DNA from: Massilia sp.
GTDB lineage: Bacteria > Pseudomonadota > Gammaproteobacteria > Burkholderiales > Burkholderiaceae_D
DNA: 11,644 nucleotides
Reading direction: 5' to 3'
Assembly (NCBI GenBank): GCA_003484545.1
Contig: DNCF01000258.1
Span: forward strand, 1,101 to 12,744
The notes below the pieces were generated by a model. The model saw nothing but the letters and a program-made list of their open reading frames with translations, was not told where the DNA came from and did not search any database. Positions 1-5,430 of the stretch are shown here, in pieces. Position 1 is the stretch's first letter. Every line of letters starts with the position of its first letter. The position numbers and the translations under genes are program-made.

Positions 1-41
1 GGTGGGTTCGAAACCCCCCCCGACGAACCGCGGCCGTTCAC

Positions 42-72
42 CGTAGGGTGGGTTCTCGAACCCACCGGTACG
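42..72 (+). repeat. REP-like palindromic element with GTAG head
   Basis: The element starts with CGTAG and is followed by a perfect 9-bp stem, GGTGGGTTC (47-55) against GAACCCACC (58-66), with a 2-nt TC loop. Outside a small internal bulge, CGTA (42-45) can also pair with TACG (69-72). It shares the 11-base head CGTAGGGTGGG with the two copies at 2168-2199 and 2306-2337, but the palindrome is different and still pairs. A GTAG tetranucleotide before a hairpin is the usual layout of bacterial REP elements that work with RAYT (TnpA-REP) transposases. It lies about 45 nt past the stop of the minus-strand yqjK-like gene and lacks a T-tract, so it is not a classical terminator. Positions 1-16 hold a similar GGTGGGTTCG...CCC stretch that may be the edge of another copy cut by the window start. 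Confidence 0.65.
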
Positions 73-110
73 ACCAGTTAGCCCGGTCAGCAAACGCGCA
101 CCAAGGCCGC

Positions 111-452
111 TTACTGAAACCGCCCGCTAATGCGCTCGCGCAGGATCGGCAACACGCGCTGCACCACAGGCATCACGCTCGGCAGCATCGCCTGCCCCAT
201 CTTCCACACCGAGGCCCCGGCAGCCGCTAGGGCCAGCGTGCGCTTCGGCCGCGCGATCAGCAAGCCCAGGGCGACGCCGGCGCCGGCCAGGAAGGCCTTG
301 CGGTGTTCGAGCAGGAAGGAGCCGGCGCCGCCGATCTTCTCGACCGGCGCCTTGAGCAGGTTGAGCTGGTCCGCCATGTCGCCACGCTGCTGCGCGCACT
401 GCGCGATCAGGTGTTCCCGGCGTACCGCCAATGGCGTCTTTTCACTGTTCAT
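111..452 (-). CDS. YqjK-like small membrane protein
   Basis: This 113-residue protein is the last gene of a three-gene minus-strand cluster. It has a charged N-terminal half (residues 1-50, several Arg, Lys and Glu) and then two hydrophobic stretches at about 52-67 and 71-88, separated by a basic RPKR turn, which suggests a small inner-membrane hairpin. The end is amphipathic and basic. Its start overlaps the end of the preceding gene by 11 nt (442-452), so translation is probably coupled. The call rests mainly on position: in Escherichia coli a DUF883 protein (YqjD), YqjE and YqjK occur in the same order, and a length near 100 residues fits YqjK. Sequence similarity to YqjK could not be tested. 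The function of this family is not established, although E. coli YqjD binds ribosomes at the membrane. Confidence 0.6.
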   Translation of the reverse strand: MNSEKTPLAVRREHLIAQCAQQRGDMADQLNLLKAPVEKIGGAGSFLLEHRKAFLAGAGVALGLLIARPKRTLALAAAGASVWKMGQAMLPSVMPVVQRVLPILRERISGRFQ

Positions 453-822
453 GAGAGGCTCCCGTACCCTTGATGAAGGCGAGATCCTTGTTCAGTTCCG
501 CCAGGGTCGCCGACATCATGCGCGGCCGCGCGGCAAAGCGGGCGCGCACCTGCATCGCAATCACGACGGCCGCCAGCGCGAACACGCCGGCCATCGCGCC
601 GATCGCCAGCAGGCGGTGCGTATCCCAGAACAGGACGATGACGAAGAGCGCGACGAGCATCAGCGCGCCCGCGCCGAGGAAGGCCGCGAGCAGGGCCCAG
701 GCCACGTAGCCGAGCACCCGCTGCGCTTCCTCCTGCACCTCGACGGCCGCCAGCTCCAGGCGCGTACGCGCCATGGCGACCAGCGTCGTCCCGATCCGGC
801 CGGCCGTCTCGGCGAGCGCCAT
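442..822 (-). CDS. YqjE / phage-holin-superfamily membrane protein
   Basis: The protein has 126 residues. An amphipathic N-terminal helix (1-38, ending EVQEEAQRVLGY) is followed by two transmembrane segments at about 40-66 and 71-92 and a basic cytoplasmic tail (93-126). This matches YqjE-type proteins, which databases group with actinobacterial holins although they are not phage lysis proteins. The ATG overlaps the stop of the upstream DUF883 gene as TAATG (824-820). No Shine-Dalgarno is visible before it, so it is probably translated by ribosomes ending the DUF883 frame. It overlaps the next gene by 11 nt. The three products are likely made together and may act in the inner membrane. A stress or stationary-phase role is known only for related enterobacterial proteins and is inferred here. 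Confidence 0.75.
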   Translation of the reverse strand: MALAETAGRIGTTLVAMARTRLELAAVEVQEEAQRVLGYVAWALLAAFLGAGALMLVALFVIVLFWDTHRLLAIGAMAGVFALAAVVIAMQVRARFAARPRMMSATLAELNKDLAFIKGTGASHEQ

Positions 823-1136
823 TATTTACGGGCGATCAGCATGCCGATCACGACGCCGACGGCGGCGCCCAGGCCGACGGCCTTCCATGGGTTTTCCTTG
901 ACGTATTCGTCGGTGGCGCGGGCGGCAACCTTGGTCTTCTCGACCACTTCCAGGTTCACCAGGCCTTCCTTGGCCGCGCCCAGGGTGCGCTCGAACTTTT
1001 CCTTGGCCGCCTTCAGCTCGTCGCCGGTCAGCTGGCTGCCGTGGCGCAGCCAGGCTTCCGCATCCTGGATCACGGTCTTCAGGTCTGCCATCAGCTGGTC
1101 GCGGGCGCCGGTCTGGGTCGGGATTTTTTCCATCAT
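822..1136 (-). CDS. DUF883 family protein (YqjD/ElaB-like)
   Basis: This 104-residue protein has the standard DUF883 layout: a long helical cytoplasmic region (10-80) rich in Ala, Glu and Lys, the conserved 'ENPWKAVG' segment (81-88), and a C-terminal membrane anchor with a glycine pattern (GLGAAVGVVIG, 88-98) ending in ARK. In E. coli the relatives YqjD and ElaB sit in the inner membrane by this tail and bind ribosomes in stationary phase. The first of two tandem ATGs (1136) was chosen because GAGG lies 8 nt upstream. It is the first gene of the trio and lies 74 nt after ubiA. That gap contains an AT-rich GGATAATATTG that could be a -10 region and a 6-bp hairpin (1168-1185), so the trio may have its own promoter or may be read through from ubiA. 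Confidence 0.87.
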   Translation of the reverse strand: MMEKIPTQTGARDQLMADLKTVIQDAEAWLRHGSQLTGDELKAAKEKFERTLGAAKEGLVNLEVVEKTKVAARATDEYVKENPWKAVGLGAAVGVVIGMLIARK

Positions 1137-1210
1137 TGTCGTACCTCGTTATGTGGAGTGGTTGGCCGCTGCCTTATGGGGCAGCAAGGGTTTGTGTATT
1201 TCGGACAATA

Positions 1211-2065
1211 TTATCCTAATGCATAGTCTAACGCGACACCGGCGAAGAGGGCCGCACCCAACCAATTGTTGTGGCGGAAGGCGGCGAAGCAGCGCATGCG
1301 GTCGCGGTCGCGGATCAGGGTGTAGTGATACAGCGCCATGCCGGCCGCCACCACCACGCCGCCGACGAACCACCAGCGCAGGCCCAGCAGCCAGCCGCAG
1401 GCCAGGTCGATCGCCAGCGCCACGCCGTAGCACAGCATGACGGCGGCGACGTCGTAGCGGCCGAAGGTAATCGCCGAGGTGCGCATGCCGATCTTGAGGT
1501 CGTCGTCGCGGTCGACCATGGCGTATTCGGTGTCGTAGGCCACGGCCCAGAAGATGTTCGCCACTAGCAGCCACCAGGCCACCGCCGGCACCTGCCCCTG
1601 GATCGCGGCGAAGGCCATCGGGATGCCGAAGCCGAAGGCGATGCCGAGGTAGGCCTGGGGGATAGCGAAGAAGCGCTTGAAATAGGGATAGGTGCCGGCC
1701 ACGACCAGGGCCACCACCGACAGCTGCTTGGTCAGCGTGTTGAGCGGCAGGATCAGGAGGAAGGAGATCAGGGCCAGCACGGCGGCGACCATCACCGCTT
1801 CCCAGGCCTTGATGCGGCCGCTGGTGACCGGGCGGTCGACGGTGCGCTTGACGTGGCGGTCGAAGTCGCGGTCGGCGTAGTCGTTGATGGCGCAGCCGGC
1901 CGAGCGCATCAGCGCGGTGCCGAGCACGAAGATCAGGACCACGTGCCAGTCGGGCGTGCCCCCGGCCGCCATCCACAGGGCCCACAGCGTGGGCCAGAGC
2001 AGGAGAAGAATGCCGATCGGCTTGTCAGCGCGGACCAGCCGGAAGTAGAGCGCCAGCTTGTTCAT
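1211..2065 (-). CDS. ubiA: 4-hydroxybenzoate polyprenyltransferase UbiA
   Basis: UbiA attaches the polyprenyl tail to 4-hydroxybenzoate in ubiquinone synthesis and is an integral inner-membrane enzyme. The 284-residue product is the normal length. Both Mg-diphosphate binding motifs are visible: NDYADRDFD (N61, D62, D65, D69) followed by the typical KRTVDRPV, and YDTEYAMVDRDDD (D178 to D189). Several hydrophobic spans fit the UbiA fold of about nine helices. The start at 2065 gives the usual MNKL...RADKPIG N-terminus. No Shine-Dalgarno is visible, and a 15-nt hairpin arm ends one base before the ATG (see 2067-2114). The upstream neighbour oxyR is on the same strand, 294 nt away; ubiC, the E. 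coli partner, is not in the window. Confidence 0.97.
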   Translation of the reverse strand: MNKLALYFRLVRADKPIGILLLLWPTLWALWMAAGGTPDWHVVLIFVLGTALMRSAGCAINDYADRDFDRHVKRTVDRPVTSGRIKAWEAVMVAAVLALISFLLILPLNTLTKQLSVVALVVAGTYPYFKRFFAIPQAYLGIAFGFGIPMAFAAIQGQVPAVAWWLLVANIFWAVAYDTEYAMVDRDDDLKIGMRTSAITFGRYDVAAVMLCYGVALAIDLACGWLLGLRWWFVGGVVVAAGMALYHYTLIRDRDRMRCFAAFRHNNWLGAALFAGVALDYALG

Positions 2066-2066
2066 G

Positions 2067-2114
2067 AAATCGCGGTCTTGTCTTGCAAGAATATTGTGTA
2101 CAAGACAGCGATTT
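2067..2114 (-). promoter_or_regulatory. Long hairpin abutting the ubiA start codon
   Basis: AAATCGCGGTCTTGT (2067-2081) and ACAAGACAGCGATTT (2100-2114) pair at 14 of 15 positions, with one mismatch (2074/2107) and an 18-nt loop (2082-2099). The loop itself contains the palindrome CTTGCAAG. In the ubiA mRNA the inner end of the stem is one base from the AUG, where a ribosome would need to bind. It could be a translational gate, an operator for a dimeric repressor, or a terminator for oxyR transcripts with a weak TTTC tail. Which of these applies cannot be decided from sequence. Confidence 0.55.
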
Positions 2115-2167
2115 TACTTGGTTTGCTTCGGTGTCGAGGTGCTGGCTGTCAGCTGACGCGTGCCGGA

Positions 2168-2199
2168 GGGCGTAGGGTGGGCACTTGTGCCCACGCGGT
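2168..2199 (+). repeat. REP element, left copy of an inverted pair
   Basis: The copy reads GGGCGTAGGGTGGGCAC then TTGTGCCCACGCGGT. It contains the GTAG head and an 8-bp stem GTGGGCAC/GTGCCCAC with a TT loop. It is identical over 32 nt to the reverse complement of 2306-2337. With that copy it forms a BIME-like unit of 170 bp. Short spurious frames across this element encode peptides such as GHKCPPY; none is a gene. Confidence 0.85.
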
Positions 2200-2242
2200 G
2201 CAACGCCTGCATGCCGCGCCCGCAGATATGAATGCGCAGCCT

Positions 2243-2258
2243 GCAAGTCGGTACTTGC
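2243..2258. repeat. Central hairpin of the REP pair
   Basis: GCAAGT (2243-2248) and ACTTGC (2253-2258) form a perfect 6-bp stem with loop CGGT. It lies within about 2 nt of the midpoint of the inverted REP pair (2168-2337), so the whole unit could fold as one cruciform with three arms. No T-tract follows. Confidence 0.45.
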
Positions 2259-2305
2259 GAAGCATGCCTCATTGTTGTTGAAGTCGCGTATGTTCCAGGG
2301 GGGAG

Positions 2306-2337
2306 ACCGCGTGGGCACAAGTGCCCACCCTACGCCC
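2306..2337 (-). repeat. REP element, right copy of an inverted pair
   Basis: This is the exact reverse complement of 2168-2199 over 32 nt, so its GTAG head points toward oxyR. The two copies are 106 nt apart. They fill most of the 294-nt gap between oxyR and ubiA (2066-2359). Apart from the REP pair, its central hairpin and the ubiA hairpin, no gene was found there. Confidence 0.85.
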
Positions 2338-2359
2338 TTCGATTGCGTTGCGATATTCC

Positions 2360-3301
2360 TTACGCCGCCGCTTCCAGCGCCATCCGCTCCACGCCCGGCA
2401 GGTCGCATTCGGCCACGGCATTGACGATCGCATCGATCGCCGCCTTGCGCGTAAAGCTCTTGCGCCAGACGATCACCACCCGGCGCGAGGGCGCGGGGTG
2501 CGAGAAGGGCACGAAGGTCAGCAGGCCGTTCGGGTCTTCCATGTCGCGCACCGAGGCGCGCGGCAGCACGGTCAGGCCGATGCCGCTGGCCACCATGTGG
2601 CGGATCGTCTCCAGCGAGGAACCCTCGAAGGTGCGCTGCATGCCGTTGCCCGGCGACGAGAAGCGCGCCATTTCCGGGCACACTTCCAGCACCTGGTCGC
2701 GGAAGCAGTGGCCGCTGCCGAGCAGCAGCATGGTCTCGGCCTTCAGGTCGTCGGCGGCGATTTCCTTGCGCTTGGCCCAGGGGTGGGTCTTCGGCATCGC
2801 GACCACGAAAGGCTCGTCGTACAGGGTCTGCATCAGCATGCCGTGGTCGGGCAGGGGCAGGGCCATGATGGCGGCGTCGAGTTCGCCCTGGCGCAGCAGC
2901 TCCAGCAGCTTGACGGTGAAGTTTTCCTGCAGCACCAGTGGCATCTGCGGCACGTTGTCGATCAGGTTCTTCACCAGCGGCGGCAGCAGGTAGGGGCCGA
3001 TGGTGTAGATCACGCCCAGGCGCAGCGGACCGGCCAGCGGATCCTTGTTCTGCTTGGCCAGTTCCTTGATCGCCGCGGTCTGCTCGAGCACGCGCTCGGC
3101 CTGGGCCACGATCTGGGCGCCGACCGGCGTGACCGAGACTTCCGAGCCGCCGCGCTCGAACAGCGTCACGCCCAGCTCGTCCTCGAGTTTCTTGATGGCG
3201 ACGGACAGCGTCGGCTGCGCAACGAAGCAGGACTCGGCGGCATGGCCGAAGTGTTTGGCGCGCGCGACGGCGACGATGTATTTGAGCTCGGTGAGTGTCA
3301 T
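2360..3301 (-). CDS. oxyR: Hydrogen peroxide sensor and LysR-type activator OxyR
   Basis: OxyR is a LysR-family regulator that turns on antioxidant genes when a peroxide-driven disulfide forms. The 313-residue product has an N-terminal winged helix-turn-helix (about 1-60, with 'AAESCFVAQPTLSVAIKKLE' at 21-40) and a C-terminal sensor domain. The redox pair falls at Cys199 and Cys208 in GSGHCFRDQVLEVC, the same numbering as E. coli OxyR. A longer open frame reaches 3484, but residues before 3301 are not OxyR-like and run into the divergent promoter region, so the ATG at 3301 was chosen. No strong Shine-Dalgarno precedes it. The divergent neighbour is pilU, 175 nt away. OxyR usually controls its own gene from the upstream region, but no convincing OxyR site was found here. 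ubiA lies downstream on the same strand. Confidence 0.97.
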   Translation of the reverse strand: MTLTELKYIVAVARAKHFGHAAESCFVAQPTLSVAIKKLEDELGVTLFERGGSEVSVTPVGAQIVAQAERVLEQTAAIKELAKQNKDPLAGPLRLGVIYTIGPYLLPPLVKNLIDNVPQMPLVLQENFTVKLLELLRQGELDAAIMALPLPDHGMLMQTLYDEPFVVAMPKTHPWAKRKEIAADDLKAETMLLLGSGHCFRDQVLEVCPEMARFSSPGNGMQRTFEGSSLETIRHMVASGIGLTVLPRASVRDMEDPNGLLTFVPFSHPAPSRRVVIVWRKSFTRKAAIDAIVNAVAECDLPGVERMALEAAA

Positions 3302-3379
3302 GGGCGTAAGGTCGTCGAATTGCAGGTGTGCAATGATTATCCTGCCGTAGCTGAGCCTGGTAGGCCCAAGAAATAGTAT

Positions 3380-3406
3380 TTTACAGTTAATCTTAGTCGA
3401 TATAAT
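3380..3406 (+). promoter_or_regulatory. Candidate sigma70 promoter for pilU
   Basis: A perfect -10 hexamer TATAAT (3401-3406) follows TTTACA (3380-3385, five of six matches to TTGACA). The spacer is 15 nt, shorter than the ideal 17. It lies in the oxyR-pilU intergenic region and points toward pilU, giving an expected start near 3412-3414 and a leader of about 64 nt. On the opposite strand, TCGACT and TACTAT with a 16-nt spacer overlap it and could serve oxyR. Confidence 0.5.
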
Positions 3407-3410
3407 TGCC

Positions 3411-3433
3411 CCGCGGGCGGATATCGCCTGCGG
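3411..3433 (+). other. Hairpin at the expected 5' end of the pilU transcript
   Basis: CCGCGGGCG (3411-3419) and CGCCTGCGG (3425-3433) pair over 9 bp with one G-U and a GATAT loop. The hairpin starts about 5 nt after the -10 box, so the mRNA may begin inside it or with it. A 5'-terminal stem can protect an mRNA from decay; that role is inferred. Confidence 0.4.
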
Positions 3434-3476
3434 CGTACTTATGCGACGTAAATACGCGACGATCAGAAAGGCAAGC

Positions 3477-4667
3477 ATGTCCACACCCTTCGGCCCCGCC
3501 GATGCCCAGGCCTACATCCACAAGCTGCTCACGGTGATGCACCAGCAGGGTGGTTCCGACCTCTTCATTTCCGCCGATTTTCCGCCCAGCATGAAGCACC
3601 AGGGCGCGATGAAGCCGATGAGCCAGCAGCGCCTGAGCGGCGAAGTCACGCGGGCCCTGGCGCTGTCGCTGATGAACGAGCGCCAGCGTCTCGAGTTCGA
3701 GGCCGAGATGGAATGCAACTTCGCGATCTCGCTGCCGAACGTCTGCCGCTTCCGCGTCAACGTCTTCGTGCAGCAGCAGAGCGTGGGCATGGTCGTGCGC
3801 ACCATCGCCTCGGAGATCCCGACTTTCGAGAAGCTCGACCTGCCGGACGTGCTGAAGGACGTCGTGATGACCAAGCGCGGCCTGGTGCTGGTCGTCGGCG
3901 GCACGGGGTCCGGCAAGTCGACCACGCTGGCGGCGATGATCGACTACCGCAACAGCCATTCGGCCGGCCACATCATCACGGTCGAGGACCCGGTCGAGTA
4001 CGTCCACAAGAACAAGAATTGCCTGGTCACGCACCGCGAAGTGGGCGTCGACACCCTGTCCTGGCACAACGCGCTGAAGAACACACTGCGCCAGGCGCCG
4101 GACGTGATCCTGATCGGCGAGATCCGCGACACCGAAACCATGGAGCACGCGATCGCCTTTGCCGAGACCGGCCACCTGTGCCTGGGCACGCTGCACGCGA
4201 ACAACGCCAACCAGACCATGGACCGGATCATCAACTTCTTCCCGGAAGAGCGCCGGCCGCAACTGCTGATGGACCTGTCGGCCAACCTGCGCGCCATCGT
4301 CTCGCAGCGCCTGGTGCGTACGGAAGATGGAAAAGGCCGCAAGGCCGCCATCGAGATCCTGCTGAACACCCCGACCATCAGCGAGATGATCCTGAAGGGG
4401 AATTTCCACAGCATCAAGGAGATCATGCAGAAGTCGCGCGAGCTCGGCATGTGCACCTTCGACCAGGCGCTCTATGAGCTCTACAACAAGGGCTACATCG
4501 GCTACGACGAGGCGATCCGCAACGCCGATTCCGCCAACGGCCTGCGCCTGCAGATCAAGCTCTCGGGCGACCGCCGCGAGCCCGCCGAGGGCGGCGGCGC
4601 CAAATCGGCATCCCTGTCGATGGCGCTGGAAGAAGACGAACCGCAAGACCCCGCAACACCTCACTGA
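3477..4667 (+). CDS. pilU: Type IV pilus retraction-associated ATPase PilU
   Basis: PilU is a hexameric cytoplasmic ATPase that works with PilT to depolymerise type IV pili during twitching. The 396-residue product has all secretion-ATPase motifs: Walker A GGTGSGKST (141-149), Asp box ITVEDPVEY (167-175), Walker B DVILIGEIRD (209-218) and His box TGHLCLGTLHANNA (231-244). PilU rather than PilT is favoured by MECNFAIS (78-85), the 'TKRGLVLVVGGTG' lead-in, and an acidic tail of about 35 residues ending SLSMALEEDE. The ATG at 3477 has AAGG 5 nt upstream; an earlier in-frame ATG at 3441 lacks a ribosome site. pilT, often directly upstream of pilU, is absent: the upstream gene is divergent oxyR. 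rfaE2 follows after 6 nt, so the two are probably co-transcribed. Confidence 0.93.
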   Translation: MSTPFGPADAQAYIHKLLTVMHQQGGSDLFISADFPPSMKHQGAMKPMSQQRLSGEVTRALALSLMNERQRLEFEAEMECNFAISLPNVCRFRVNVFVQQQSVGMVVRTIASEIPTFEKLDLPDVLKDVVMTKRGLVLVVGGTGSGKSTTLAAMIDYRNSHSAGHIITVEDPVEYVHKNKNCLVTHREVGVDTLSWHNALKNTLRQAPDVILIGEIRDTETMEHAIAFAETGHLCLGTLHANNANQTMDRIINFFPEERRPQLLMDLSANLRAIVSQRLVRTEDGKGRKAAIEILLNTPTISEMILKGNFHSIKEIMQKSRELGMCTFDQALYELYNKGYIGYDEAIRNADSANGLRLQIKLSGDRREPAEGGGAKSASLSMALEEDEPQDPATPH

Positions 4668-4673
4668 GTCACT

Positions 4674-5150
4674 ATGCCGAATTTCGAAACCAAGATCTGC
4701 TCGCGCGCCGAGCTCCAGGCGCGCGTGGCCGCGCTGCCGAAACCCGTCGTCCTCACCAACGGCGTCTTCGACATCCTGCACCGCGGGCACGTGACCTACC
4801 TGGCGCAGGCGCGCGAACTGGGCGCCTCGCTGGTGGTGGCCGCGAACACCGACGCCTCGGTCAAACGCCTGGGCAAGGGCGACGACCGCCCGCTGAACAG
4901 CCTGGCCGACCGCATGGCGGTACTGGCGGCGCTGGAATCGGTCAGCCTGGTGGTGGAGTTCGACGAAGACACCGCGCTCGAAGTCGTGCTCGAAGCGCGG
5001 CCCGACATTTATGCCAAGGGCGGCGACTACGACATGACGGCGATTCCCGAAGGGCAGGCCGTGCTGGCCTATGGCGGCCAGGTGGCGGCGATCGACTTCG
5101 AGCATGACCGCTCGACGACCAAGCTGTTGAAAAAAGTGAGGGCCAGCTAA
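4674..5150 (+). CDS. rfaE2: D-glycero-beta-D-manno-heptose 1-phosphate adenylyltransferase
   Basis: This cytoplasmic nucleotidyltransferase makes ADP-heptose from heptose-1-phosphate and ATP for the LPS inner core. The 158-residue product matches the C-terminal half of E. coli HldE. Signatures are TNGVFDILHRGHVTYL with the HxGH nucleotide site (H36, H39), NTDASVKRLGKG (58-69), YAKGGDY (113-119) and the late RSTTK (146-150). It is encoded as a stand-alone protein (RfaE2/HldC type), so the kinase half should be elsewhere. The start lies 6 nt after the pilU stop with only a weak GAG upstream, which suggests coupling to pilU. A 6-bp stem overlaps its stop codon (see 5142-5158). Confidence 0.95.
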   Translation: MPNFETKICSRAELQARVAALPKPVVLTNGVFDILHRGHVTYLAQARELGASLVVAANTDASVKRLGKGDDRPLNSLADRMAVLAALESVSLVVEFDEDTALEVVLEARPDIYAKGGDYDMTAIPEGQAVLAYGGQVAAIDFEHDRSTTKLLKKVRAS

Positions 5151-5158
5151 AGGCTGGC
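5142..5158 (+). terminator. Weak terminator-like hairpin at the rfaE2 stop
   Basis: GCCAGC (5142-5147) and GCTGGC (5153-5158) form a 6-bp stem with loop TAAAG that contains the rfaE2 stop codon. It is followed by GCCGTTTACT, with only three T in a row, so any termination would be inefficient. Confidence 0.35.
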
Positions 5159-5175
5159 GCCGTTTACTGCTGAGT

Positions 5176-5181
5176 TATAAT
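5176..5181 (+). promoter_or_regulatory. Candidate -10 box for the DUF819 gene
   Basis: A perfect TATAAT lies 26 nt after the rfaE2 stop on the plus strand. No good -35 was found at 16-18 nt. If used, transcription would begin near 5188 and leave an untranslated leader of about 240 nt before 5431. Confidence 0.35.
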
Positions 5182-5430
5182 TTGGCAAGGGTGATCATGC
5201 CGCCGGCATGACAGGATGCGCGATGGTCGGGCCGCCACGCGGGTTCGCGCGCGTCCATCATGCACAGCATTCGTCCACCCTGCTTTCCTCGCAGCGCCCC
5301 GGCTGCACATCACGCTCCTCCCGTTCCCCCGCTGTTCCCGGCCCATGCGGGCAGGGCCGCGTTCGTGTTTTCCACGCGATCGACGCCACAGCCGGGCGGA
5401 CGGCCGACCTGATCCTTTGACGATATACCC
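5182..5430 (+). other. Long leader region before the DUF819 gene, no gene recognised
   Basis: No convincing coding frame or known riboswitch was recognised in this stretch. It contains a 7-bp hairpin, TCATGCC (5195-5201) against GGCATGA (5205-5211) with loop GCC. A second, CGGCCC (5339-5344) against GGGCCG (5354-5359), is followed by GTGTTTT a few bases later and resembles a weak terminator. Between these hairpins, about 5290-5340 is rich in C on the plus strand. Short open frames here differ between strands and lack ribosome sites, so they were not annotated. Confidence 0.35.

Noticed and set aside
442..822. Phage holin and a prophage remnant
   Set aside because: The holin name is a superfamily label. 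Neighbours are a YqjD-like and a YqjK-like gene and no phage genes are present.
2168..2337. CRISPR array
   Set aside because: There are only two copies, in inverted rather than direct orientation, each self-palindromic. REP/BIME fits better.
2025..2681. Small proteins encoded across the oxyR-ubiA gap
   Set aside because: The frames run through the REP copies and into oxyR and ubiA in the wrong frame. Peptides such as GHKCPPY are translated repeats.
3302..3476. OxyR binding site in the oxyR-pilU gap
   Set aside because: An ATAG occurs at 3373-3376, but the following bases do not fit the ATAG-N7-CTAT half-site pattern well enough to call.
3441..3476. Earlier ATG start for pilU
   Set aside because: No Shine-Dalgarno precedes 3441, the added residues are not PilU-like, and 3477 has AAGG at a suitable distance.
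3393..5105. 570-codon open frame on the minus strand
   Set aside because: It lies antisense to pilU and rfaE2, both of which have full family motifs. Its product is a low-complexity His/Arg/Asp mix typical of GC-rich shadow frames.
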